Shown in pieces: positions 22,063 to 31,650 of a DNA stretch of 64,000 nt. Source of the DNA: Mycocentrospora acerina (taxonomy: Eukaryota > Ascomycota > Dothideomycetes > Pleosporales); the NCBI GenBank assembly GCA_022701365.1, contig JAKUHH010000177.1, forward strand, positions 186,001-250,000. The letters are read 5' to 3'. Under the pieces are notes generated by a model that saw nothing but the letters and a program-made list of their open reading frames with translations, was not told the DNA's origin and searched no databases. Each line of letters opens with the position of its first letter. Positions within the stretch are counted from its first letter, which is position 1. Made by a program: the position numbers and the translations under genes.

Positions 22063-22766
22063 ATGTCTTCCACACACGGACAGAAGGTGAGTACCATCAC
22101 CAATCTCACTCGAATGAATCGGCGCCCTACAGCCAACTCGTCCCTTCCAGACTCCTATATGAATGAAAGTAGCCTAAATATTTTCATATCACTACTGACC
22201 CCGCCTCAAAGGATGTTATCCATGAATCTGTCGGTACCGTAACCTCCGACTCCCTCGCCGCGGAGTCTTCATCATTTGGAGCCGGCAACCCCAAAGCCGG
22301 TGTCTCTGCACAACCCTCTACCTCTACAAACACAAACAACACCGACATCTCTAACGCGACGCGTCTCGATCCTGCCGTCGATGCGGAAGCCCGTGGTGCG
22401 CAGGAAGGATGGGGTGAGGAATCGCAGCTCAAGGCTGGAAACCAACTCGACATTCAGGGCTTGGGCAAGGAATCAGGCGTGGGTCCAACATGGAACAAAG
22501 TCAAGAGTGGACCAGGCGCTGCAGATACAGCGCCTACAGGCACTTATGCTACTCAACATCATGATGGGCCAAAGGGTTCGAATTTGACAGAAGACGATGA
22601 GCTTCATGGACGGACAGTGTTTGGAAAGGTGGGCACCGTGCAGGATCCTGGGAGAGTGGCGGAGTTGAAGTTTGGACAGAAGGATGCAGTGACAGGTGGA
22701 CCGAAGGATGCTCCACAGTCGGGTGAGAGCAAGTTCAGTGCGCTTGGAGGTGATACGTCTGCGTAA
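22063..22766 (+). CDS. Hydrophilic Gly/Ser/Asp-rich protein, unknown
   Basis: Exons are 22063-22086 and 22212-22766. The 125-bp intron has a GTGAGT donor, an ACTGACC branch and an AAAG acceptor, and the frame closes at 192 aa. Exon 1 encodes only MSSTHGQK. The protein has no hydrophobic segments or Cys and is rich in Gly, Asp, Thr, Ala and Lys, with Gly-Lys and Gly-Pro turns (KSGPGAADTAPTGTYATQ). This is hydrophilin-like and fits a soluble, disordered stress or spore protein, but that is inference from composition. The neighbour at 21172 has a similar make-up and orientation. Confidence 0.7.
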
Positions 22767-23204
22767 ACAGTTGCTAATACGACAACACGGTGAGAGCGAT
22801 CCATAGTTGATGTTTGACCGTTAGTGTTAACTGCTTTGAGCTTCCTATCGATGATATTAGCTGTGAGTTATCCAACTACATGATTTCGGTAGCTTCAGGT
22901 AATTCTCCATTTTACCTCTTACTCGTCTGTCTGTGCAACGGTGAACCATGTGAGGGTGCAAATGAACGCAACCCCACAACACGACCATTCCCAATCGGGC
23001 CTCTTCCGCGGTTGCCAAGCGCGCAGGGCTGAAACCCCCAAGGTGTCCTTTCATTGAATTGCCAGCGGTTGTCCGCGCAATCTTCCAACGTCTTTCTTTT
23101 ACTTTCTAACCGCTCCTTATTTCAATTTTACAACTTTCCGCGTTGCGACTGGGCCTGCTGTGCCTTTGAAGCTGTGCATTTGGAGACGCGACTGATTGCG
23201 CAAG
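22767..23204. promoter_or_regulatory. Promoter/leader region of ERV41
   Basis: About 440 bp between the hydrophilin-like gene and ERV41. The last ~100 bases before the ATG at 23205 are C/T-rich (tctttcttttactttctaac). No gene is supported. Confidence 0.4.
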
Positions 23205-24618
23205 ATGAGTGGTTTTGGGGACCGCGACCTCGATGAGGATGCGTTCGGAGCTGCAAAGGGGGGGTTCGTGTCGAGTTTTGATGCTTTTCGTAAGTAGATA
23301 TGTTCTTGATGAGTCTTGAAGAGGAAGGAACCTACCTTAACTAGCTTCTTTACACGTTTTGCGGCCAAGTCTACTCAGTAACACTCGGGTTGAGATTGAG
23401 AAAAGAACCCATGCGAATTGCTCAACTCACCTCTCACAAAAACTCCCTCCAGAATTTTAGCTAACATATCATTAGCCAAAACCAAGAAGACGTACCTTAT
23501 CCAGGGTCGCAACTCTTCCGCCTGGACAGTAACCCTCATCCTCACATGCATCTGGCTCTCCTGGACCGAGATTGCGCGATGGTTCGCGGGTACGACCACA
23601 CAGTCCTTCTCTATCGAGAAGGGCGTATCGCACGATATGCAAATAAACCTCGACATCATAATTGCCATGCGATGCGCCGACTTGCACGTTAATATGCAAG
23701 ACGCGGCGGGCGATCGAACCCTTGCTGGCGACTTGCTGAGGAAGGACCCTACGAGTTGGGCGCAATGGACGGGCAAGAACCTGGAACGGGGCATGCATGA
23801 GCTGAATCAGCATAATGAAGATCCCATGTGGGAGGAGCTAAATGATGTGCATGAGCAGTTGGGCAAAGCTAAGGAGAAGAAGTTCCCCAAGACACCAAGG
23901 ATCAAGGGCGCAACCGACTCGTGCAGGATATTTGGGAGCCTAGATGGAAATAAGGTGCAGGGCGACTTTCATATCACAGCGCGAGGACACGGATACATGG
24001 AATTTGGGGAGCACTTGGACCACAGCTGTAAGTTTCAAGCCGCTTGTCTGGGCGCATCGAGAATCAGTTATTAACGTTGAAGCAGCATTCAACTTTTCCC
24101 ACGTCATTCGCGAGATGTCATTTGGACCGTACTACCCCTCGCTCACCAATCCCCTCGATAACACCATTGCCGTGACCCCCACACCCGAAGATCACTTCTA
24201 CAAGTTCCAGTATTATCTTTCTATCGTGCCCACCATCTATACCGACGACTCATCAAAGCTACAACTCCTTGATGCGGACCGTAACACCGCCGGCTCTCTC
24301 TTCAGCACGCACGCCGTTAAAACGAATCAGTACGCCGCCACATCTCAGTCGCACAAGGTACCAGAGAACAACGTGCCAGGTGTATTCGTTAAGTTTGATA
24401 TCGAGCCTATCATGTTGAGTGTGGTAGAAGAGTGGGGAGGGTTCTGGAGACTGATTGTCAGGCTAGTAAACGTTATCAGCGGAGTGATGGTTGCGGGCGG
24501 CTGGGCATGGCAGATGTATGAGATCGGCCTGGAGGTCTGGGGCAGGAAGCAGAGGGACCGTGGACACGGGTTGGGCATGTTGGGCACACCTTCTCATGAG
24601 AAGAAAGAGTGGGAGTAA
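23205..24618 (+). CDS. ERV41: ER-Golgi vesicle protein Erv41 (ERGIC-2 family)
   Basis: Erv41 with Erv46 forms a COPII-vesicle membrane complex that cycles between ER and Golgi and retrieves ER-resident proteins. Exons are 23205-23289, 23476-24027 and 24086-24618. The introns (186 and 58 bp) end in AACATATCATTAG and TGAAGCAG, and the frame closes at 389 aa. After a short cytosolic start (SSFDAFPKTKKTYLIQ) comes TM1 (WTVTLILTCIWLSWTEI). A large lumenal domain follows with the family's NLDIIIAMRCADLHVNMQD and a C-terminal half including FNFSHVIREMSFGPYYPSL and NPLD. TM2 lies near residues 340-365 (FWRLIVRLVNVISGVMVAGG), and the C-terminus is a short cytosolic tail. The intron phases restore family motifs on both sides of each junction. 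Confidence 0.92.
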
Positions 24619-25585
24619 GCCCATGTATGTGAGTGGGTAGGACAGCATTGCATCTCTGGCGTTCGCGAACTGTATTCCGGGCTGTGGGACGGAGTTTCTT
24701 ATACAGGTGGCTTTTCAGGTAGATATTGAGTGGAAATATAAACAAGTGTACAGCATTGTGGAGATTCGTATGCTGTCTGTGTCTTTTCTTAGAACCTAGA
24801 CGCTGTTAAGATCCCACATGTGCTCCAGCGTACGATGTAAGTTCTCGCCTACACAACCCAGTGAAGCTTGTTACTTCACAGCAGCTACTACTCATGTTTT
24901 CTTGCAAGCATTGATGCTAACAACTTCTATAGCCAAGGTGTTGCACGATTTCAAAAGCAAGTTCTAGTATGTGTGCGGTACTGTAACGCTTTCACGCGAT
25001 CCTATCTTAGGTTACCTACTACTCCTGGCACTTGGTTTATTCTTCCATCCCTGATTTTCCTTAACGCAAGAACTCTGTCCTTCCCAAAATCTACTCGATC
25101 TTGAGTGTCTGATACTTAGGGATAACATAGAACATGGTATGCACTAGCTTCTCATGGCCGCTAAAATGTTGTATAGTCTTGACTCAAGAAAAAAATCCGC
25201 GAAGGTATTGAATTTTTGCAGAAAGCCGCTGCCTGGAGGCCCTTGAGAAGTCAATAGATGTATAGCCAGTAATTAGGTAAGCAATTTGGATTCATTCGGG
25301 TGAAAGTCCTCACGATGCGCCAGGTGAGATAGTATTGGTGTCCAACAGGCGTCCGTTTTGAGCGAGACCGTAGATTTTTGTGCATACAAAAAGCTTCATG
25401 TGATGTAAATTTAAGGTTCAAATGAAGTTCTCTCTGTATAGTGTCTAGTTTTGGAAAATGGGCTGTTCCGACCTGGACGATTGTGATCCAACCACCAGGC
25501 AGTCCCCAAGTATAAAAAGGGTATCTTACTATATACAACGCCAATCGATTCGAACCTCCTCTTCCGTTAGCAATAATGCAAGATC
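24619..25585. other. Intergenic region, convergent 3' ends of ERV41 and IMP1
   Basis: Nearly 1 kb of moderately AT-rich sequence. Short frames exist, but none has a domain, good start context or plausible splice sites. I see no gene. Confidence 0.4.
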
Positions 25586-26231
25586 CTATGGAGTTATCCA
25601 CTTATGCTCCCCATCAGTATGGTCCCCAATATCGTACTCCGCTCCCAACCATTTAATATCGTTCAATGGCGACGGCCTCGCAACAGCAAGCACTTTCGCT
25701 TTGACCAGCGCCAGTGGCAGCGGCCCAAAGTGTCTGCTATCGCGACTCCACTCAAGATTATCTCCTGCAACCCAGCAATGCCCAGGTGGCACCTGTATGA
25801 CCTCCTCTTTCACATTTGCCCAATCGCCGTCCTCGGGGTCGCTGTGTAGATCCGCGTCGCCGCGTCCAGGTGTAATAACGCTGACAAAATCTCCTGGCAT
25901 GCCAATCACGCGCTTACAGCCACGGTCGCGAGGGAATATGGGGTGTGTATATGTGATTACATCGCCAACGCGGATGCCACGGCCACGTCTGTGTAGGCAC
26001 GAGTAGAATATTGTGCAGCGTGGCCCACGGTGAGAGTAGGGTATAGTGGGCACCATGGAGACGCCGCTGGTACTGCCAACGCCACCAATATAGGTGGTAA
26101 ATACGTGGAAGAATAGGAAGGCGTTGCCGGCGATCCATACATTTTCTGCGCATGTGTAAGTGGAGGTTGGCAGGAAGTGAGGAGTGACAAGTACGTCGGA
26201 CAGAATTGAAAATTGGTCGCGTTTGGGACAT
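25586..26231 (-). CDS. IMP1: Mitochondrial inner membrane peptidase subunit 1 (Imp1)
   Basis: This is an S26 signal peptidase-like protease that removes sorting signals in the intermembrane space. The conserved core runs to stop 25586. Exon 1 (26231-26195) plus exon 2 (26145-25586) closes at 198 aa; the inferred 49-bp intron has donor GTACTT and acceptor GCGCAG. This join gives MSQTRPIFNSVRQNVWIAGN followed by a hydrophobic anchor (AFLFFHVFTTYIGGVG). The catalytic Ser lies in SGVSMVPTI and the catalytic Lys in GCKRVIGMPGD. WVAGDNLEWSRDSRHFGPLP matches the Imp1/Lep GDN...SRxFGP box. An unspliced reading from the ATG just at MVPTI would lose the membrane anchor, so I prefer the spliced form; exon 1 is less certain than the rest. 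An insert with Asp/Gly/Glu (about residues 120-130) is longer than in yeast. Confidence 0.88.
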
Positions 26232-26749
26232 TGTGGAAGTTGGTTAAACGACCTTACTATCGGGGCATTCTATGTGTTATCCGGCTCTTCAAGGCGCATA
26301 CAAGATAGCTATCAGGCTGGTAGAATGTTGATGGAGCTACGGAGAGCTCACATCAATGTTTGATCTTCGATGTGGGTAAACCCCGCGGCCAAGACCCTTA
26401 AATCCGAGCATGCCATTAATGTTCTTCGAATTTGCGGGATGTCGATAGAGCACCGCTCCACGCGAGTCACGATGTTACTCCAGACTGAGATAATTGGCCT
26501 TTCAAGCCTAAAGCAAGCTGCAACGAGGTGTGTGGCACGACCCGTTTGACTTCATGGTGAATATGGCGCTAAGAAATTGCAAGTCCCGCCCCAACAGGGC
26601 TCGAAGGCGAGGGAAAATTAGATGATGCTGTAAGAGGTGCTTTTATTTCTTACTCCAGAACCCTCATAATCAATTTCCTGATACTGTGTCTCCACGAGCT
26701 ATCTTCAGCCGGTTTTGTCCTCATTCATCTATCTAATCTTTTCCAAGAT
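26232..26749. promoter_or_regulatory. Divergent promoter region IMP1 / JMJD7-like
   Basis: About 520 bp. The stretch from about 26600 to 26750 is open in the frame of the JMJD7-like gene but has no in-frame ATG, so the true first exon or start of that gene may be hidden here. No separate gene is seen. Confidence 0.4.
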
Positions 26750-27745
26750 TTGATAACTACCTATCACGCCCTTAACACTTCCACAATCGACGTCCTTCAT
26801 GAAGAGCCCTCCCCACTAGAGTTCATGCGCTATGTTGCTCGTAACCGACCCTTCGTAATACGCAATGGGGCCCAGTCTTGGCCTGCCTTGAAGAAATGGA
26901 ACGCAGCCTATCTCACCGAAGTCATGCACGACCAACATGTTAATGTAGCACTCACTCCCAATGGTAACGCCGATTCGGTAGTCAACCTGCAAAACGGAGG
27001 CAGCCTTTTCGTGCAGCCTCTCGAGCGATCTGAACTCTTTCCCTCTGTACTCCGCGCTATTGAAATCCAGGAAAAACAGCATGTTTTCCCTGGTCCGACA
27101 CGCTACGCACAAACCCAAAACGACAATCTGAGGAACGAGTATGAACCACTATTTTCTGACGTCCCTACTTCCATCCCCTTCGCCAAGATAGCCCTCCAGC
27201 AAGACCCCGATGCGATAAACTTCTGGCTCGGAAACTCGCATTCCGTCACAGCTTTGCACAAAGATAATTATGAAAATATCTACGTCCAGATTCTGGGACA
27301 GAAACACTTTGTCCTCCTGCCGCCTGTGGAAGCTGTGTGTGTAAACGAGAAAGCAGTGTTAGCGGCGACATACGCTACCGCTTCAACGGCCCTGTCTGAG
27401 GAGTTGAAGAAGGAGGATCTGCAAATTCATGTCGATGAGCCTGTAACTTATACGCCGTTTGCTACTTGGGACCCCGACAAGCCAAACGAAAACACGACAC
27501 CATACTCAGAGTGCTCGAGACCGCTGAGGGTCACGCTCGAAGAGGGAGATATGTTGTATCTGCCCGCACTATGGTACCATAAAGTGAGCCAGAGTTGCAA
27601 CAAGGAGGGAATTTGCTGTGCAGTAAATTACTGGTTTGACCTTGACTTTAGCGGAGGATTTTGGAGTACGGCAAATTTCGTAAGAGGCGTGGGTTTGCTC
27701 AATTCGCAAGAGACTGCATCTGCATCGCAAAAGGCAGAGCCTTAA
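26750..27745 (+). CDS. JmjC-domain hydroxylase (JMJD7-like)
   Basis: This is a 2-oxoglutarate/Fe(II) oxygenase of the small JmjC group related to JMJD7 and FIH. JMJD7 hydroxylates a lysine of DRG-family GTPases in animals; a similar target here is inference. The frame runs to stop 27745, about 331 codons from 26750. Seen: STIDVLHEEPSPLEFMRYVARNRPFVIRNG, typical of JMJD7, the iron ligands H and D in TALHKDNYEN, the 2OG-binding Lys in GQKHFVLLPP and the second His in LPALWYHKVSQ. The 5' end is unresolved. The codon at 26750 is TTG, and the first in-frame ATG (26825) would cut off the conserved start. The real ATG probably lies in an upstream exon I could not place. Divergent from IMP1. Confidence 0.85.
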   Translation: MITTYHALNTSTIDVLHEEPSPLEFMRYVARNRPFVIRNGAQSWPALKKWNAAYLTEVMHDQHVNVALTPNGNADSVVNLQNGGSLFVQPLERSELFPSVLRAIEIQEKQHVFPGPTRYAQTQNDNLRNEYEPLFSDVPTSIPFAKIALQQDPDAINFWLGNSHSVTALHKDNYENIYVQILGQKHFVLLPPVEAVCVNEKAVLAATYATASTALSEELKKEDLQIHVDEPVTYTPFATWDPDKPNENTTPYSECSRPLRVTLEEGDMLYLPALWYHKVSQSCNKEGICCAVNYWFDLDFSGGFWSTANFVRGVGLLNSQETASASQKAEP

Positions 27746-27856
27746 AAGCGAATTTCAAAGGCTGTAACTCATAATTTTTCTTCCATTGCAAGAGTGTCTA
27801 TCTTGGTTCAGACAACCCCTAAAAACAACATGTATTCGGTTTCTTTTCGCCCCATC

Positions 27857-28447
27857 TCACTCTACAACCATCACTATCTCGTTTGTAGCCCACCTCTTCC
27901 TACTGAGCGGACTCTCACTATACTTCATCAGGTCGCTCTGCGTCAGTTCATGGCCATATCTATCCCAGCCACCTGCAAACTTCCCTGCTGCCTTGACCTT
28001 GTAGCTTGCTGGTTTCTCCTTGGGCATCCACGACTTGTCAAATATAATCTCCGTAATTTCTTCCGCTCCTGGCGCAAGAGTGAGAAGAGCCGACTGTGAA
28101 GGTGGCATTTTCCTATTGATGTGGAGAATCTCTTGCTCAACTTCGCTTCCTGAAATGTCACCGATGATGCTGAAAACGCCAGTGTCCAGGGCGAAGATAT
28201 CGAGTGGTGTGTCCCATGTCAAAATAGTGTAAGAGGTGTTGGTATTTGAGTTCTTCAGCGTGATAAGGAGGGTTGGCGGACTCTTGGAAATCTGAGAAAT
28301 TTTTAGAGATAGGCTTATGGTGGAGGAAGAGATTGTCGATTTTGTGAAGGTGAGAGGCGCAGGCGATTGGTAGATGGTGAAAAGAGTGAGGAGAATGAGG
28401 CAGAGTACGGCTACAAGAGACGTTTGGGGATTGCAAAAATTAGCCAT
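27857..28447 (-). CDS. Fungal-specific secreted or single-TM protein, unknown
   Basis: A single-exon 196-aa ORF with a good start (gccATGG on the coding strand). It starts with a hydrophobic segment (SLVAVLCLILLTLFTIYQ, about residues 10-27), a signal peptide or anchor. The next ~110 residues look like a beta-sandwich rich in Ser, Thr and Leu, with LLITLKNSNTNTSYTILTWD and TPLDIFALDTGVF. This pattern recurs in uncharacterised ascomycete proteins that resemble the pro-domain of M35 metalloproteases, but no protease domain follows here. It converges on the JMJD7-like gene with only about 110 bp between the stop codons. Role unknown. Confidence 0.7.
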   Translation of the reverse strand: MANFCNPQTSLVAVLCLILLTLFTIYQSPAPLTFTKSTISSSTISLSLKISQISKSPPTLLITLKNSNTNTSYTILTWDTPLDIFALDTGVFSIIGDISGSEVEQEILHINRKMPPSQSALLTLAPGAEEITEIIFDKSWMPKEKPASYKVKAAGKFAGGWDRYGHELTQSDLMKYSESPLSRKRWATNEIVMVVE

Positions 28448-29458
28448 GGAGAGTCAGAAGCGAGCAACCTTGCGTGTTACAGTGCGACATATAAAGACGA
28501 TGTGCTTTCTTGAGGGTGCCATCGTATGGGTGTGATGTATGCATTCCTGGGCGACAGGGAATTGCAAGGTATCAACGGAACAAGTACCTTTTTCAAATAT
28601 AGTTGACTGCCAATCTCCTCGCTTCAAAGGGTCGAGCGAATGGTTTTAATATGGTTTAAATTATACTATGCAGTGTTACCGAGAAACCATAGATACTCAA
28701 AGGACTTGCTTAACTGCAATGTGGAACTATGTATCGATAAATTCCAAGGAGTATTCCTAGTTTAGTGATTGAGCAACCAGGCAAGGTAGAATGAGGTTTG
28801 GAATGTGACATCTTTCACCCGACGTGCATGCAATCTGTCATGGTTAGAAAGCGGGGTGAGCACATGTGCCTCTGATAGCAATATGTCGGTTGATAAATAC
28901 AGGATACGATACGAGAACTACCTGCCCCCCGGCAACATTTCTCCAGTGGGAGCAAAGTGCGTGACCGATACCTAAACAAGTTATGGCAATTGACAAGGGT
29001 TTGTATTTACCTTATCGCCGTCTTATTTTTCTCTTTGCCTGAGCTTTGTTTGATTGGATACCAGAAGTCTTGTAGGATTTGAGCATACTCAGTTTTGATG
29101 TATGCCGATCAAAACCTCATTATTGCGTTGAGCGTCAAACCAATTATTCTGCGATTGGCAAAGGGACCGCTCCTATATTATTTGCGCACTCCTAATTCTT
29201 GGAAGTATCGTGAGTCTCCTTCAGCTTGTTAGACTCCCCTTTTACATACAACCCAATTGCTAGACCAGTAGATTGCGGTGTTAATAGACGCAGCAAACCC
29301 TAAGGCGGCTCGTGAGTATGCCACATCTAACATGAGACTTAGGCCCCCAATGCCGAGAATGACATCAGATACTCAACTTCAACACTTCATCTAGCAATTA
29401 AGTCTCCTCCAGCCTCTTTTCTAGCCTCCAATGCATCACGCGCTACTTCTTTGTAACG
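28448..29458. other. Divergent intergenic region
   Basis: About 1 kb between the minus-strand TM protein and the plus-strand multi-TM gene. It is AT-rich in places. No supported gene, repeat array or RNA gene was seen. Confidence 0.4.
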
Positions 29459-31062
29459 ATGGCATCGCACACACCATACTACGCACTTCACCCATACCCC
29501 AAGGACGGTTCGGGGACGAGCGTTGAGATGCTTCATAGCGGACCACACGAACGCGTGTCGCACGAATCGCATGATGAAGCGCAGAATAAGCGCAAGCCAA
29601 CATTCCGTGACAGATGGTCGCATTTCCCGTGGAAGTCGTTTCTTATCGTCTCAACTTTGCCGCTCGCTCTAGCTCCAATCATCGTTCTTGCTGCAGCGGC
29701 GGAAGCAGCATCACAAAACTACATTCGCGGGCGTGCCTGCTATCCCAATGGTCGTTGGAAAGAGGAGTTGCAGGCGACATGGAGAATAATGGACTCGACC
29801 TATTTCTTCACGCCCAATCTCAGCTTTGGGGCAATGACTTTTACACAAGTCAAGGTCATTGACATCGCGTGGGATCTGGTTGTTGGAAGAGGCGGACAAC
29901 TTCTGTGCGCTTGGGTCAACTATCGCGTGTTTAACGAATGGATAGTGTACCATATGGAGATGCATTTGACTTCGTATAAGTTGTATTCCGCTATTGCTTT
30001 TGAAACAACAACGATGAGCACCGCAGGCGTGCTTGGGAAAGAGTTTCTGGCCTTTGGCAAGTTGTCGTGGAATCGCTTCTTCCGCTGGCTGGCTATGCTT
30101 TCCATGTTACTTTCGACCTTGTACGTTCTCGCATTTCCGACATTGATGGCCGCCATGTCAGGATACATCACAACCTACCAGCCATACATCGAGGATTACG
30201 ACAAGAATCTTATCGAATGGAATAAAGTGGTGAATCTTGAATACGTTATAAACGATGCTTCGAGAATTAACTTTGATAAACCTCTTGCTGTAGTCAAGGA
30301 CGACCTACCGTTGATGCAGGCTGTTAGCAAGTGTATGTATTCCGGATCACTCAGGAAGGCTTGATTAACGAATTACTCTCAGACCTTGAGCAACTTCACG
30401 ATAGTGAATTTGATATGGACGGTAACAATCAGACGTTTGAATACAACTGGTATCCTGATTACGATATCGGCTCAAGCACGCTGATACGTAACGTTTCGAC
30501 TGAATGGACTTTCGAAGGCAACGTGATCAAGCTCGATTCGCCAAGCCTGAATCTTACACGCAGCGATTTCATTTTTAACAGCCCGAACGAAGACGTAAGT
30601 GAACTTAATTATGTTTATTACATACTAAGGGGCAGTGGCCGTCAAGGGGAGATATATAATCGCAATTATCTACTCAGCCACGGTTCGTGCAAGCCCAGTG
30701 AGACCTACCAATGGGGGTTTTCATACATATTCATGTTCATGGTATCGATTTTCCAATTCCTATGGTCTTGTACAATGGTTGGGCTGTGGTTGGATACGCG
30801 ATACCGATCCAGGATGTATATAAGTGGGAGAAGGCCTGGCCTCCTACGCAGCATTTTGGATCTATCAGCGGCTATGCAGGAAGAACTTGGCTCAAACCCT
30901 GACCACATGGAGGAAGAAGAGTTGAGAAAAAAGCTGACGGCTAGCGGAGGGGCATTGGTGGTTCCAAAAGGGGAGCTGAAGATTAAGAGAACAGGGACAC
31001 ATGGCGGAGAGTCCAGAAAGAGAACTTGGCGGAGCGACGTGACAAGAGGAAGTTCTTTCTAA
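29459..31062 (+). CDS. Multi-spanning membrane protein, fungal, unknown
   Basis: Exons are 29459-30332 and 30383-31062; the 50-bp intron has donor GTATGT, branch ATTAAC and acceptor CTCAG. The frame closes at 517 aa. Hydrophobic segments lie at about residues 60-83 (FLIVSTLPLALAPIIVLAAA), 205-235 (LAMLSMLLSTLYVLAFPT) and 410-435 (YIFMFMVSIFQFLWSC), with a further amphipathic stretch near 140. Between them is a soluble domain with NYT/NRT-type glycosylation sites and Cys-containing HGSC, and the C-terminal tail is Lys/Arg-rich. I know such proteins only as unnamed ascomycete membrane proteins. A donor-branch-acceptor set at 30597-30637 looks like an intron but its removal breaks the frame, so I read through it. 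Confidence 0.75.
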
Positions 31063-31650
31063 TCTGTTTGGCCGGTTGAAGTTAATTTCATACTCAATTC
31101 ACTATATTGACTTCGCTTGGCAGTTGTTGTGATACCCATGTCGTTACGGAGGTGAACTTGGTGCGCAGCGTCATCTCAGCAACGCAATGGTGTAGAGCAT
31201 CAGTCTGCCTGCACCAACAACCTGTAGGATCTTTTTCCGCCACAACTTTACCATATATCATGCATAGTATATCAAGTAGTATCCCATAATAGCGATCGCA
31301 ACATTGTTGTACAACGCAATGACGCTTGAAATGTAAGCAAGGAGAAAGGGTAGAGCCGAAGATTCCCCGCTAGCGTGGTCGCGTGTTTCGTCCGCAAGAA
31401 CGCATCTCCCTAGTATTCACATTCCAGATTTACATTCAGACAATCGTTTATTCTTTGTGTTTCCCGCGTTCTCTGATTCTTTTCCAAGGCCAACGCATTC
31501 AGCTAACGCGCACTACAATTCTCGCACCGAATACTTCCATCCAGTAGACTTCCGCAGACCCCCGAACTAATACCATCGTTCTGATTACAGAGCTGCGAAT
31601 GGCATCGGAATAAACTATTTCACAAACGGCTATACTCTTTTAACTTCATC
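31063..31650. promoter_or_regulatory. Promoter region of the P450-fold gene
   Basis: About 590 bp, likely the 3' region of the membrane protein gene followed by the promoter of the gene starting at 31651. No gene is supported. Confidence 0.4.

Noticed and set aside
25530..25580. Possible tRNA T-arm (GGTTCGAATC on the minus strand)
   Set aside because: The flanking bases do not pair as a T-stem and no acceptor or anticodon stem is found.
30597..30637. GTAAGT...TACTAAG...GGCAG intron-like segment in the multi-TM protein gene
   Set aside because: Removing 41 bp shifts the frame to an early stop, whereas reading through keeps the HGSC and TM regions.
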